Assembly: GCA_032622095.1 (NCBI GenBank)
Contig: CP136065.1
Location: 36,862,732-36,926,731 of the forward strand
DNA length: 64,000 bases
Reading direction: 5' to 3'
Source: Siphonodentalium dalli
Taxonomy: Eukaryota > Mollusca > Scaphopoda > Gadilida > Siphonodentaliidae
Below the pieces are notes generated by a model that saw only the letters and a list, made by a program, of their open reading frames with translations, was not told the origin of the DNA and ran no database searches. Made by a program: the position numbers and the translations under genes. Below, in pieces: positions 46,073 to 57,486 of this stretch (position 1 is its first letter; every line of letters begins with the position of its first letter).

Positions 46073-46830
46073 TCATGTATATATCCATGATATTTGGTTT
46101 TGTCTAGTTTTGTCCATGTATATCTTTTTCTTCTGGTGTTCCACGGCATCAGAGAGTGTGAGGGCTAGTGATAGAGTAGCCGAGACAGGTACATGGTCTG
46201 AAGTATTTGATGACGATTTACTGTGGACGCTGATGGACTCTATTAGACGATTTCCTTGTTTTGTGGCTAGTATGTAATCTATTTTTGATGTACTATTGCC
46301 CGAGTCATGGAAGAAAGTTGGCTTGTCTGGCTGAATGGTTGAGAGTTTGAAGTTAGCGCAGAAATCTCTAAGTTTGGCGTCGTGTTTGTTATCATGACGA
46401 AGTTGCAAGGAGCCGTTCACGTCACCATATAGAAATATAGCATGGGTCGATCTAAATTTTGTCACTATTTCTTCCGCTTCAATTATGGTGGCTGTGTATT
46501 CCGATATTGAGTTGTTGCCTCTGGTCGGGAAGTATGCACATATGATGCAGAGTGGAGGGGAGGTGACCACTTCGAGAGCTGCTATTCTGGAGCTGCCATC
46601 CGGGAGTTTCCTCATCTTGACATTTAGGTTGTTGTTGTTGTATAGGATAGCGACTCCTCCGTAGCCCCGGGGTACTTTGCATGGACTGAATGGTTTGTGG
46701 AGATCTTTGTTAGGATGTCTAGTTGGAAATCAAATAGCCAATGGTCCTGGATGCACATGATGTCAGTGTCTTTGAGTAGATTTTGGAGATTAATCTGGAC
46801 GTTTTTGATGTTGAGAGTCGCTATGATAAT
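46073..46830 (-). pseudogene. LINE apurinic-type endonuclease domain
   Basis: The longest frame (46615-46073) has PPLCIICAYFPTRGNN, then FLYGDVNGS (GDxN), STSKIDYILAT and NTSDHVPVSA, the ordered signatures of the exonuclease-endonuclease-phosphatase fold. Upstream pieces IMCIQDHWLFDFQ and GYGGVAILYNNN lie in adjoining frames up to about 46830. The domain nicks target DNA to prime reverse transcription. A frame change near 46620 separates the N-terminal part. Confidence 0.82.
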
Positions 46831-47909
46831 CTTATTCTTCTCCCCTCCGCGGTTGAGGTCCGGCCGTGCTCTAAAAAAGACTGTGTACTGGCACTGGAAT
46901 CTGGGCTGGTCACGAATATTGCTACGTCTACTTTTCTGCTTTCAGGTGTGTTCAGAGGATATGGTGCAGGAGAGGTTGCTCCCTTTAGTAACTTCTTGGG
47001 TGTAGAGTGTTCTCTTGGAATGGGAGCTGCTGGGGGTTGTGCGAGCTTATCTGATGGTGGATGATCTGTTGTGAATGTCACTCTGCTGGGTGTCGGCTGA
47101 TCATGTCCTTTGGTTGTATTGTGTACATCTCTAAATCTCGGGGGTTGCCGGTGCTTATACGAGGTTCCTGATTTGGCATCTGGGGCTTTCCTATAGTTAA
47201 CAGCCGGATGACGTCGATCAAGGGAACGGCTGGGATAGGTATGTACCTTTGGATAAGTAGCGTGCGTCTGGTAGTTTGTTGCCTGACTTTGTGGTGGATA
47301 GATATAGGGGATGGCGGTATCTGCCAGAAGTGAGTAGGATGACTGTTGTGGCAGTCGTGTCCAGCGAAGTTATGTGATGGTGGCTGCATTGGCGGCGGTG
47401 GGCCCATCGGTACTTGCCAGTTGCTGGTGTACGTTCCATTGTTGTTCGCATGAGGTGGTACCATGCTGTTGAGTGTGGATGGGAAGAGGTCCGCCTTCAA
47501 GGCCTGCTGCTGCTTGCCTTTAATTGCTCGATTTCGAGTTCCCGTACTCGGTATTGAAGGGGAAAACTAGCATCTTCTGAGCTAGAATCATTGCATGGGG
47601 TATGTCTTTGTTGGTTTTGTCGTTGGGGTGGTGTCGTTTGGCTATTTCCACATATGTTGGCAGTCGCCTGCAGCCTACAAATACGGTTTGAGTCCTCCAA
47701 TTCACTCAGGCGAGTTTCAAGTTTGGAGATAATGGAGTTTGCGAGGTTTAGTTGTTCCAGTAATTCCGATGAGGATGGGTTAATTTTTGCTTTGTGTTTT
47801 AGCTTCGTTGAGCGTCTATTTCTCTTCTTGTTTGGGGAGAAACGCTCTTTTGTATTTGGTGTATATCTATTGTCTCATCAGATGTCTTCAGTGTTTGGGT
47901 TTGCTGGAT
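46831..47909 (-). pseudogene. LINE proline/serine-rich linker between PHD ORF and endonuclease
   Basis: Minus-strand frames are low-complexity: PMGPPPPMQPPSHN (about 47400), QPPAAPIPREHSTPKKLL (about 47000) and RVRELEIEQLKASSS (about 47540), which may be a coiled coil. No structured domain was recognised. It could be the C-terminal part of ORF1 or the N-terminus of ORF2; frame breaks prevent a decision. Confidence 0.5.
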
Positions 47910-49001
47910 TTATTGTACTATACTGTGTGTGGACAAGATTTCCTCTTCTATAAGGGGAGCGGAGGGGATATCAGGATCATATTCTCTGTGTGTAACATCA
48001 GCATCATGTGTTGAATAGTTTATAGAGATTTCAGCAGGTTTCCCTTGAGTTGTGTGGGAAGAGTTATGAGATTCATTGGAAAGAGTTGACGATATGTTCG
48101 TCTGGTAGAGTGTTATGTGTCGACAGGTGATACAGCTATACTTGGGTGATCCCTCATAAAATTTCGCTAGGTCTTCATCGAGATACTCGCAGGTGTCATG
48201 ATACCAATGCTGGCAAATATCGCATTGGAAACCATTTTGGTTGTTCTCGACCTTCATGTTGCATTGGGAGCATGTTTCACAAATTGAGATGTCGTGATTA
48301 ACTTCTCGGATCTCTTCAGAGGGAGGTCGGGTAGGAGAATATGGTTGCGATGTTAACTTGAGAGTGTCACCGCATATGGAGGTGCTTTTTCCAGGGTCAT
48401 CAATACTTTCCTTCACACATCGATCAATGAGTGCAGCTATGTGTCTGTCGAGTTTAGACATTTCCGGCTTCTTCTTAATATTTTCAATGCGTTCGGGTAG
48501 GATATCATCTTGGAAGATGGGTGTAGCCCTACCGTTCACGAGAAGGGAGCACTGCGTATGGTACATATTTATGGTGAATTCTATACGTTTTCCGGGTAGG
48601 CCGGTGGCTAGAATGCTTTGGCATTGGATGACGACTTCTGGATTGAAGTTATATTTGTCAAGGGAGTTTCGGATGGATGGAATGATGTTGTTCTTCGCAA
48701 CCAATTCGGGTTGACTGAAGGTATGTAGGATTTCTTCTTTTATTAGATGGTAACAACCCGCACTGCATTCAATCTTTAGTTGGGTTCCTTTATCTTTGGG
48801 GATTATATTGATGAAAGGTTTATTGCATGTTTGTCGGGTCTTCTGGATATTTTTTGTGGGTTGGGTGAGTAGTTCTTCACTATGTAGGATGTATTTGCAT
48901 ACCCATTGATGACATAAGGCCTCTTCATAGCTTGTCGAGCTGATGAGCGAGTCGACCAGTGGATTGGTGTGGTATTGGTCACTGATGTGGGTCCGTGGCA
49001 A
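47910..49001 (-). CDS. LINE ORF1 protein with PHD finger (363 aa)
   Basis: This uninterrupted frame starts at ATG 49001. The frame stays open for about 35 more codons upstream without another ATG, so the start is the first in-frame ATG. Residues 1-180 contain a conserved-looking region with YHTQCSLLVNGRATPIF. Residues 244-293 form a complete PHD-type C4HC3 finger: C244-C247, C260-C263, H268-C271, C290-C293, with W266 near the histidine. The tail is polar. ORF1 proteins bind element RNA; PHD fingers occur in the ORF1 of some CR1-group and related LINEs. An intact ORF1 in an element with a broken ORF2 suggests moderate age or chance preservation. Confidence 0.82.
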   Translation of the reverse strand: MPRTHISDQYHTNPLVDSLISSTSYEEALCHQWVCKYILHSEELLTQPTKNIQKTRQTCNKPFINIIPKDKGTQLKIECSAGCYHLIKEEILHTFSQPELVAKNNIIPSIRNSLDKYNFNPEVVIQCQSILATGLPGKRIEFTINMYHTQCSLLVNGRATPIFQDDILPERIENIKKKPEMSKLDRHIAALIDRCVKESIDDPGKSTSICGDTLKLTSQPYSPTRPPSEEIREVNHDISICETCSQCNMKVENNQNGFQCDICQHWYHDTCEYLDEDLAKFYEGSPKYSCITCRHITLYQTNISSTLSNESHNSSHTTQGKPAEISINYSTHDADVTHREYDPDIPSAPLIEEEILSTHSIVQ

Positions 49002-49469
49002 ATATAATCTATCAAGACACGTTGTGGGCTCAAAGTGGTATTTGAAATCATAGTAGGTTACACAATTAATAGTCTTTGTAAGTTATTGATTCAAAGTTGG
49101 TACTGCTGGATGAACGTTCATAAAAATATAGATACTGACGATAAAATGTTCATTAGGTTGGTATCATTACACAGGAATAACACTGTAATGAGTGGATTAA
49201 AAGTTCATAAATTTGATAAAATTTTAAAATCAATATGTCCGCCGCAGCTCCTTCGGAGGGCGGGGTAAAAAAGTTTATGAAATCGCTAGAGAGAGTTCTG
49301 GAACTGACAATATGAAGGGCTATCCTCGTGATAAGACACTACGATTATATAAAACGGCGTTCACTTAGATGACACTTGTAAAACAACACAAAAACAACAC
49401 AAAAACGGTAAAATCTTGGAGCAGCCTTCGAAATCAGTCCGTCCTCATCAGCCTCGATCTCGACCTCAA

Positions 49470-49599
49470 TGGTTATCTTTACCAACATCATGCATCCCTG
49501 CTAATCCGCTCTCCAATCATATCCATTTTACAACCATACTTATTTGTCAGAAAAATAAATACATGTTTTGCAACCGACGAGATGTCGGTGAACGTATAC

Positions 49600-49675
<76 letters not shown>

Positions 49676-50010
49676 ATATATGATGTAGACCGAAATGATG
49701 TATGGCCTGTGAGTGTACGTGGCCCAATAACTCATGTCTAGCAAAAATAAGTATACAGGTATGTTGCAAAAGGTTCTTTTCCTATCGATCAAATCATTCA
49801 TGTATGCCCTCTTCACCGATGCACACCCATACATATTGGACAACCATAAATATTTGTCTAGCAATCAATACTTATTTACAAAATGGCAAGTCATATATTA
49901 GATGCCTGGTTAAAACATTTGTAAAATACCAATTTGTCAGAAAAAAGTGAATACATATTTTACAAACGAAAACATATCATGTCAACGTTAGAAGCCTTAA
50001 AATAATAACT
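49470..50010 (+). repeat. Repeat array J, block 4
   Basis: This resumes the J unit interrupted at 43596 with CATCCCTGCTAATCCGCTCT-type sequence near 49492, then CAACCATACTTATTTGTCAG at 49531. A second unit at 49800-49990 carries TCGATCAAATCATTCATGTA, as at 26805. A (TA)n microsatellite lies within. The block stops after GTTAGAAGCCTTAAAATAAT near 50010; similar sequence resumes near 58196. Confidence 0.78.
49598..49672. repeat. (TA)n microsatellite
   Basis: About 35 uninterrupted TA dinucleotides follow CGTATACG inside a J unit. ORFs of alternating Ile-Tyr here are artefacts. Confidence 0.98.
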
Positions 50011-50698
50011 TATTATATTTACATACTAAGTGTAATTATCACTAAATCCAGCAGTCCGATTGGTCGGCGCCCACGTGACTAGTTGCAGTTATTTATCGGT
50101 GAACGCGCAAAGACCTCATAACACCAGGCCCATAACAATATCGACGCGTCATGGCTTTGAGAAAGAAGAACGCGTAATGTTTGGGCGCATTTGGACTCGC
50201 GCAGGATTGACTTAATAAATCATCAGGTTTCAATACAAAGAGCCTCGTTTTGAAATTGTTCATATTAACCCTTGCCAATATAAAATTGATTAAAAACACC
50301 TTTGGTGCCACGTAGTATTAATTTCTAAAAACAAAGCACGTGGATGATATAAGAATAGTTGTTCATAGTTTAGTTTTTTTTTAAATTAGTTCAAGTTATT
50401 CCCCTTAGACTGGAAACGCTCCGGTATATTTTACTACACCTTAAAAACAGTCCCACTCGATCACAATAACAATGTTACAAATATAAATGCTATGATACAA
50501 TTGATACGTTAATTATGACAATGAAAGTCATTATAACCCTGTCAAATCCAGTTTGTGTTGTTTATTTCCACATTGAATGTAATTATCCCAACCTCACATG
50601 ATTTCACACCTGTTATTTTTACCTGTGAAATCATGAACGACAGTAAATTAACCCCTTTGACCCACGTGTAGTTCTCAATCGACTTTGCTATAATTAAA
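50011..50698. other. 5' flank of the recombinase gene
   Basis: No repeat J is seen. TTAACCCCTTTGACCCACGTG at 50649 is close to the start codon and resembles a piggyBac end by chance or descent. The CACGTG-type E-box is the only notable motif. Confidence 0.35.
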
Positions 50699-51101
50699 AT
50701 GGCCAACAATTATTCTCAACAGAATGGGAGTTTTAAAATCACATGTAGTGTCTCAGATGGTGAACTTTCTGATGATGATGATATTTTAATGGCTGTTGAC
50801 TTGGATGGAATAGAAGAGATGGCAGGTGTCCCAGGTGTGACATTAGAGCAGCTCATGGATATACCATTTGATGACTTACAACCATCCCAAGCTCAACGGC
50901 AGACAAATTCAAACGATGACCCACCATCTGCATCACTGGACCAACATTTGGAATGTTCTACTAGTACCAGTACTGCAGTTACATGCCACACAGGAAACAT
51001 ATTTCAAAGGAAAAGTGAGCAAGAGCTTGAAGAAATTGCAGACTTAAACCAGTCAAAAGCCACAAAAATGAATACACAGTGGGGTGTGAGAATATTCCAA
51101 G
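50699..51101 (+). pseudogene. Crypton-type tyrosine recombinase, exon 1
   Basis: ATG at 50699 (context AAAATGG) opens a frame with an acidic N-terminus (SDGELSDDDDILMAVDLDG) and then ADLNQSKATKMNTQWGVRIF. The last segment is the hallmark N-terminal motif of Crypton-derived proteins such as KIAA1958, QRICH1 and ZMYM relatives. The motif stops at CAAG/GTAAAA (51101/51102), a plausible splice donor; reading on without splicing meets a stop after 17 codons. The remaining exons are broken, so the gene as a whole is a relic even though this exon is intact. Confidence 0.78.
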
Positions 51102-51661
51102 GTAAAAATTGTATTTTATATAAATGTGTTAACTCGCAAAATTATGAAAAGAGATTTTAAAAAAGGTACCTGTACCATACCAATTTGCATGTCTTAATAT
51201 CTGAAGCCACTGAACCGTTCCAAACAACATTATTGTTTGCTATTTATTTTGATTCGAGTGCGTACTGATCCTTTAAATCAATCAAGAATAAATATCAATT
51301 TGTTTCGAATACAAAAACGATTTAACACAGAACATTTGAAAACAAGGCTCTTATTGTAACCTAAAACCAATTGAATAACTTAAGTCCATGGTGCGGCAGT
51401 GCAAATGCGACTAAACAATAACCGATGTATCTTTTTGTCAGTTCTTACCAAAATCAATAAAGAGTCATTGTATTTATGGCAGTAATTATGACGCGCTTGC
51501 AGGTTTATCAAGAAATAATTGCAACAGGTCATGTGGGCGTCGATCAATCAGAATACTGGATTTAATGCAAAAAGACATGTCGTATATGTAAATATATTTT
51601 GATCATTCACAACTCATGAACACAGGCAGTTTGTACAAAAATGTGTCTAATCTATTTGCAG
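51102..51661 (+). other. Putative intron of the recombinase gene
   Basis: The donor is AG/GTAAAA and the acceptor TCTATTTGCAG/ATTGG. Joining them in phase gives WGVRIFQ-DWCKEMD, which fits the family sequence. The 560-bp interior is AT-rich and has no domain. Confidence 0.65.
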
Positions 51662-52127
51662 ATTGGTGCAAGGAAATGGATGATGTTGTGAACCTGGGCT
51701 CCATTTGGGAAGGCAGATTTAAATGTTCGCCTACGCCATTTTTACTGCGAAGCAAACCCAGGAAATAGAAATGGCGCGGCAGAATATCACAAGAATACGT
51801 TGAAAAATCTGCGAGCTGCCCTAAATCGACACATGTCAGATTTGAAGAGAAACATTGACATCGTGCGAGATAAAGAGATAAAGACAGTAACACAATACTA
51901 AATGCCAAGCTAAAACAAATGCTGACAACAGGGAATTCCCGGCCAACCAAACATAAGCCGGTGATAAATGAAGAGGATGTGAGAAGAATAAATGTTTATC
52001 TCTCTGAACCATCCCCGATAAAAATTTCGGCTAAAAGTGTGGTATGTCATCGCGATACACTACGTCTCCAGGGGAATGGAATTCCATGTGCAGTTGAAGA
52101 AAAATTCATTTGATTTCAGAAGTGATG
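51662..52127 (+). pseudogene. Crypton-type tyrosine recombinase, exon 2 (left of insertion B)
   Basis: Pieces in order are DWCKEMDDVVNLG, then in a shifted frame KADLNVRLRHFYCEANPG and AEYHKNTLKNLRAALNRHM. After these come RNIDIVRDKEIKT, NSRPTKHKPVINEEDVRRIN, and RGMEFHVQLKKNSFDF-like coding just before 52127. This is the core-binding region plus the first part of the catalytic domain. There are several breaks, so it is inactive. The coding sequence is cut at codon GT-A by the TA target of element B and resumes at 56775. Confidence 0.78.
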
Positions 52128-53289
52128 TAGTCCGGGAGCTAATAGGGGTACCCTTGCACCCCCCTGGGACTTAACTTCACCCCACTCATTTTGTTCCTTA
52201 TTATGTCCTTCAACTTTTAAGCAATGTTAACAAGGAAAAAAGGTGGCCGTGTAGACTCCAGACAAGATGGCGTCCATCATGGCCGCCGTTTTTCAGCCCA
52301 GACCCTAAGTCAGTCTATGCATATTATAGCGGGAAAATCTTGAAAATGTATACAAATGTATATATTTTCGTGAAGCTGAGACATAATGACACATTTTTGA
52401 GCCAAAATTTAAACTCACCATCCAAGATGGCCACCAAAATGGCCACCGGAAGTTGAAAATATAACATTTTTTCCAAATGTCTTCTAGATCAATTGTGAGG
52501 CATATCATTAACTATTAATGTTCCAAATCACTGGGACCAAAATTCTTACTTTGGCTCAAAATGGGTGCCAATATGGCCGCCAAAATATGGAAAATGGTAA
52601 ATATTACACCAGCGTGTCCTGCAATCGCTTACAAGTTGTGGTTGATGTATACAATTGGCTAATCTGTATTCTATACATTGCATACTAACATGTCTAATGC
52701 ACCATGGATCATAATTGTTACTATTGTCACCCCTGACATCGTCAAAAATATTGGACTTTTCTCTCAAAAACTTGACATAAATATGGGCAAAAATTCACTT
52801 TTCAGGTTTGGACCATTTTTTCAGGTAAAATATAACTATCTTTGGATTGAAAGGTGTTTATTGTTTTGGTCTATTTTAAATGTATCACACTTCAGTGTTT
52901 ATAGACTGAATTGCTCAAGATGGCTTCCAAAATGGCAACCAAATTTGTAGAATGTTAATTTTTTACATATATCCCGAACATTCTCTGCATTATCCGAAAA
53001 GGTAGCATATTGTGACTCACTTGGTTATTATACATGTTATTTAATTAACTGACAACTACATGTTATATTCTGGTTGTCTCAGTTCCTTTTGGAGCATGAC
53101 AAATTCATTTTAAAGTATGCAATTTTGCTGAGAACCTCTTTTGTAATTTTGGCCACATTTATTGAAAGGAAATGGGCAGAACTTTGATACAGAACTGAGA
53201 TGGATCATAATCTTTGGCTATTCTGGTCCACTATGATACAAAAATGTCAACATGATACAGTGTGGATGCCAGGATCATAGCCAGGGAGT

Positions 53290-55460
53290 TACTCTATGAT
53301 CATATGTGAGGTGAATAGGTATACAGGGATTTATTGTATGTCATGACTGATGTGAGTAGGTATACAATGAGTTACTATATGGTTATTAGTGGGTTGTCCA
53401 TGGTAAGATGCATCTAGGTATACAGGGAGAGGTCATGGTCAGGTGTGTGGTCAATCGGTATGCATGGAGTGACTCTATAGTGTATGATTGTGTATATACA
53501 GTACGGGTGCAACCGGTGTACCTGTATGGTCATTGGTGTGGTGTATGGATATAGCTACATGGTCATCTATGTGTTGATTATGTATATATGGAGTGACTGT
53601 AAGGTCCTGGGAGGTATGTGCATGTGTTGTCTGTATGATCATGGATGGGGTGTGTGGATAAATAGGGAGTGATTTTATGGTTACGGGTAATGTGTACAGG
53701 TATACATGGAATAACTGTACGGTCATGATTGAATATGAATACCTGGAGTAAGCTGGGTGGACATTATCGAGGGTGTGGTTATATAGGGAGTGTACGTGTG
53801 GGAATGGTGGGATGCATATTTATATATCTCGTGGATGTATTATCATTTGTGGGTGTATAAGGCTTAGCTGTATTATCATGGATGGCGTGTATGATTATGC
53901 AGTGAAATGCTGAATTGTCATGTGTGATGTGTATATGCAAGTATGTTTGAGTGGTCGTGTCTGCGTTCTTTTGTATATCTGGAAGGGCTGAATGGCCATT
54001 AGTGAGGTTTACATGTATACCTGGAGTAAATCTATAGTCTAGAGTGAGCTGCATATGTATATCGAGTGGTTATATGACTATGTGTGTCAAATAGGTATAC
54101 AAGTAGTGACTGTATGGTTAATAGTGAGATGAGAACATGTAGGTATACAAGACAGTAGTGACTGTATGGTCACAAATGTAATGAACATCTATACAGGGGG
54201 TGACTAAATGGTCATGTGTCAGGCGTATGAGTATACCTGGTGCTCCTGTTTGGTGACTCGTGGCGGTATGGTCATGTGTAGGTTATACCAGTATAACACG
54301 TGTTGCTTTATTGTCATGGGCGAGGGATATGAGTATATAGCGAGTGGCTATATGGCCATGGATGAGGTGCACATGCATACATGGAGTGACTATAGTGACA
54401 TGTATGGGGTGTATTAGTATATATTGAGTGGCTATTCGGCTATGGTGTGACAAATATGGATACAAGGAGTGACATGGCCAATGTTGAGGCGAATATGTAT
54501 ACAAGGATTGACCATGATCATGTATGAATGTTTTTAATAGGTACACACGGGGTGACTATATGGCCATAGGTCAGATGAAGGAGTATACCAGGTGACATGG
54601 GTGAGGGTATGCGTATGAAGCGAGTGGCTATATGGCCATTGGTGAGGTGCATATGTATACCGGAATGAATTTATGGCCATTGTTGTGGTGTTGATGTAGA
54701 TATTGATTGTCTATTTGACCATGCGTTTGGAGAATAGGTATACAGGGGGTGACCTTATGGCCAATGGTGAGATGAATGGGTATACAGGGAGTGACTATAT
54801 GGTTATGGGTCATGTTTAGGAGTATACCCGGTGTACCTGCATTGTGACGCATGGCTGTATGGTCATCCGTGGTCATGGATCAGGTGTACATGTATACAGT
54901 GGGTCACAATATTGTTATGTCTGTGGTGTTTATGTATATATGTAATTAATGTGTGCTAATGGGTGGCTATCGCTTTCCACGCTTAACACCCCCATCTACA
55001 TACACATCATCAAGATGGAGAACTCTCTGACATGACCTCTTTATTGATTAACATACACCTTGAGTTATTGTAGAAAGCGATAGCCACCCATTAGCACCAA
55101 GATATAACCCACTCATTACCACCAAGATATAACCCACCCATTACCCAAGTCACTCCATATGTACACAAACACCACACAAATGACAACATAGTAACCCACT
55201 TTATACACGTACACCTGATCATGCAGCCATACTTGGTTATACCCGTACATACCACAAATGACGATACAGCCACGAGTCACCATGCATGAACACCAGGTAT
55301 ACACCTACACCCGACGCATGACAAAAAGTCACTCTATGTATACATATTCACTACATTCACGATCATACAGTCACTCATTGTATACATATTCACCTCACCA
55401 TGGACCATACAGCCGCTACATGTATACCTATTCGCCATACACATGACCATAGAGTCAATC
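53290..55460. repeat. Degenerate tandem repeat core of element B
   Basis: Units of about 42-60 bp resemble GGTATACAGGGAGTGACTAT then ATGGTCATG and GTGAGGTG. They run in plus orientation from about 53290 to 54910 and in the complementary orientation from about 55096 to 55460. The left side thus has four to five times more units than the right. Confidence 0.8.
54954..55096. repeat. Central hairpin of element B
   Basis: TGCTAATGGGTGGCTATCGC plus TTTC (54954-54977) is perfectly complementary to 55073-55096; the 95-bp loop includes ATCATCAAGATGGAGAACTC. It marks the symmetry point of the foldback. Confidence 0.9.
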
Positions 55461-56774
55461 CAGGTAAACATATTAATCTCAGTTCCGTCTCAAAGTTCTG
55501 CTCATTTCCTTTCAATAATATGGCCAGAATCACAAAGTAGGTTCTCCGCAAAATTCCATACTGCAACTTTAAAATGAAATTGTCATGCCCCATACGGAAC
55601 TGGAACAAATATAATAGAACGTATTTGTCAGTTAATTAACTAATACGTAAAATAACCAAGTGAGTCACAATTTGCTATCTTTTTCGGATAACGCAGAGAA
55701 TAATGTTCGGGATATGTTAACTTTTAACTTTTTACAAATTTGGTTGCCATTTTGGAAGTCATCTTGAGCATTTCAGTCTTTAAACATCACAGTGTGACAC
55801 ACTTAAGATAGACCAAAACAATAAACACCTTTGATACCAAAGATAGTTGCAGTTTACTTGAACAAATGGTCGAACCCTGAAAAGTGAATTTTTGCCAATA
55901 TTGTTGTCAAGTTTTTGAGAGAAAAATCCCATATGTCTGGTGACGTCAGTGGTGACAATAGTAAAAATGATCCAAGGTGCATTAGACATGTTAGTATGCA
56001 ATGTATAGAATACAGATTAGCCAATTGTATACATCAACCACAACTTGTAAGCGATTGCAGGACACGCTGGTGTAATATTTACCATTTTCCATATTTTGGC
56101 GGCCATATTGGCAGCCATTTTGAGCCAAGGTAAGAATTTTGGTCCCAGTGATTTGGAACATTAATAGTTAATGATATGCCTCACTTACATTACAAAGTTC
56201 TGTTCATTTCTTGTTGAAATATGACTAGAATCCCAATTGTGATTTTTTGGTGAAATTTTATACCGCATTCTGTAAAATCGAATTTTTGAGGGATCGGAAT
56301 GGGTTAGGATCCCAATAATTGCATATTTCGTTGCTCCAATGATCAGTTAATATACAAAACACAAAATAAAGTTGCATTACTCAACCAGTTCCAAACAGCA
56401 TGAATTGATCTAGAAGATATTTGTGAAAAAATGTTATATTTTCAACTTCCGGTGGCCATTTTGGCGGCCATCTTGGATGGTGAGTTTCAATTTTGGCTTA
56501 AAAATGTGTCATTATGTCTCAGCTTCACGAAAATATATACATTTGTATACATTTTACAAGATTTTCCCGCTATAATTTGCATAAAACTGACTTAGGGTCT
56601 GGGCTGAAAAACGGCGGCCATGATGGACGCCATCTTGTCTGGAGTCTAGACGGCAACTTTTTTTTCTTGTTAACATTGCTTAAAAGTTGAAAGACATAAT
56701 AAGGAACAAAATGAGTGGGGTGAAGTTAAGTCCCAGGGGGGGGTGCAAGGGTACCCCTATTAGCTCCCGGACTA

Positions 56775-57486
56775 ATGAGGACTGACGAGAGTATGCGGTT
56801 GTAAATCACGAGACCTTGGAGAAAACTAACCAGGGTGGTTTAGATTCAAGCGAAGCTTCACAGGACAAACGGATGTATGCAACCGGTGACAAATTATGTC
56901 CTGTTAAAGCTCTGAAGTTGCTTATCGAAAAAACCGATAAGGACGCTGAGTTTCTCTTCAACAAAATAAATGGTAACCAGATTGTGAAATATGGTACGAA
57001 AACTCAAAACTGGCCAAACGTACATTTAGTAACTTCATGGCAGATATCTCCAAAGGGGCCGGTTGTAGTCAAAGTTACACGCCACATTGTTTGCGCGCGA
57101 CTGCAATACAATGTTTGAGTGATTCCGGAATCGAGTTGAGAAAAATCATGTATATGTCTGGACACCGGAATGAGGCGAGCGTTAGAAGTTATAACCGACA
57201 TTTCACGTCTCGCCAAAAACAGAATATTAGTGATTCCTTGGCAAATTTAACAAACAGCAGCAATTTGAATACAGATATTGCAACAAATATTCAGACGGAA
57301 GGTAATACTCACCGATATATCCAGCCAAGTCGTCAGATAAATCCATCCGATAGGCATACCCATCAAATGAGTCAAAGTTTGGCAGTCACTACTAACACAG
57401 ATCAGATGGCCACTGCCAACAGTGGGAATTACAACACAGCACCACATGGAGTTTTGAACAACTGCAGTTTTCAAATTGCACCATAA
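56775..57486 (+). pseudogene. Crypton-type tyrosine recombinase, catalytic C-terminal part
   Basis: After the B insertion the coding resumes with REYAVVNHETLEKTNQGG, DKLCPVKALKLLIEKTDKDA and, after a frame change near 57035, MADISKGAGCSQSYTPHCLR. The catalytic boxes are visible: HCLRATAIQ (HxxR), MSGHRNEASVRSYNRH (GHR...Y, the tyrosine nucleophile region). A Ser/Asn/Thr-rich tail follows and stops at 57486. An AATAAA poly(A) signal lies at about 57777. Tyrosine recombinases cut and rejoin DNA through a phosphotyrosine; Cryptons use this to move without terminal repeats. Confidence 0.82.

Larger units (their letters stand above)
43597..49470 (-). mobile_element. LINE retrotransposon (Jockey/CR1/I-like group), about 5.9 kb
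   Basis: On the minus strand the order is 5' UTR (about 49470-49002), ORF1 with a PHD finger, a proline-rich linker, endonuclease, reverse transcriptase and a C-terminal cysteine motif. A short 3' end follows to about 43597. It interrupts a J repeat unit. The second ORF is broken into several frames, so the copy is inactive, but gene order and length suggest a nearly full-length insertion. The clade was not resolved. No clean target duplication or poly(A) tail was found. Confidence 0.85.
52130..56772. mobile_element. Foldback element B (family of A), inserted in the recombinase gene
   Basis: A 4643-bp element is flanked by TA at 52128-52129 and 56773-56774. The termini are GTCCGGGAGCTAATAGGGGT and its complement. 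Outer arms of about 0.8-1.0 kb are very similar and share the subterminal block of A (GACTTAACTTCACCCCA, GTTAACAAG, GACTCCAGACAAGATGGCGT). The core consists of degenerate tandem repeats pointing toward a central hairpin at 54954-55096. No transposase is seen. Confidence 0.9.

Noticed and set aside
46697-48014. Plus-strand ORFs opposite the LINE
   Set aside because: They are antisense shadows of the LINE endonuclease, linker and ORF1.
49547-49864. ORFs with long Ile-Tyr or Tyr-Ile runs
   Set aside because: They are translations of a (TA)n microsatellite.
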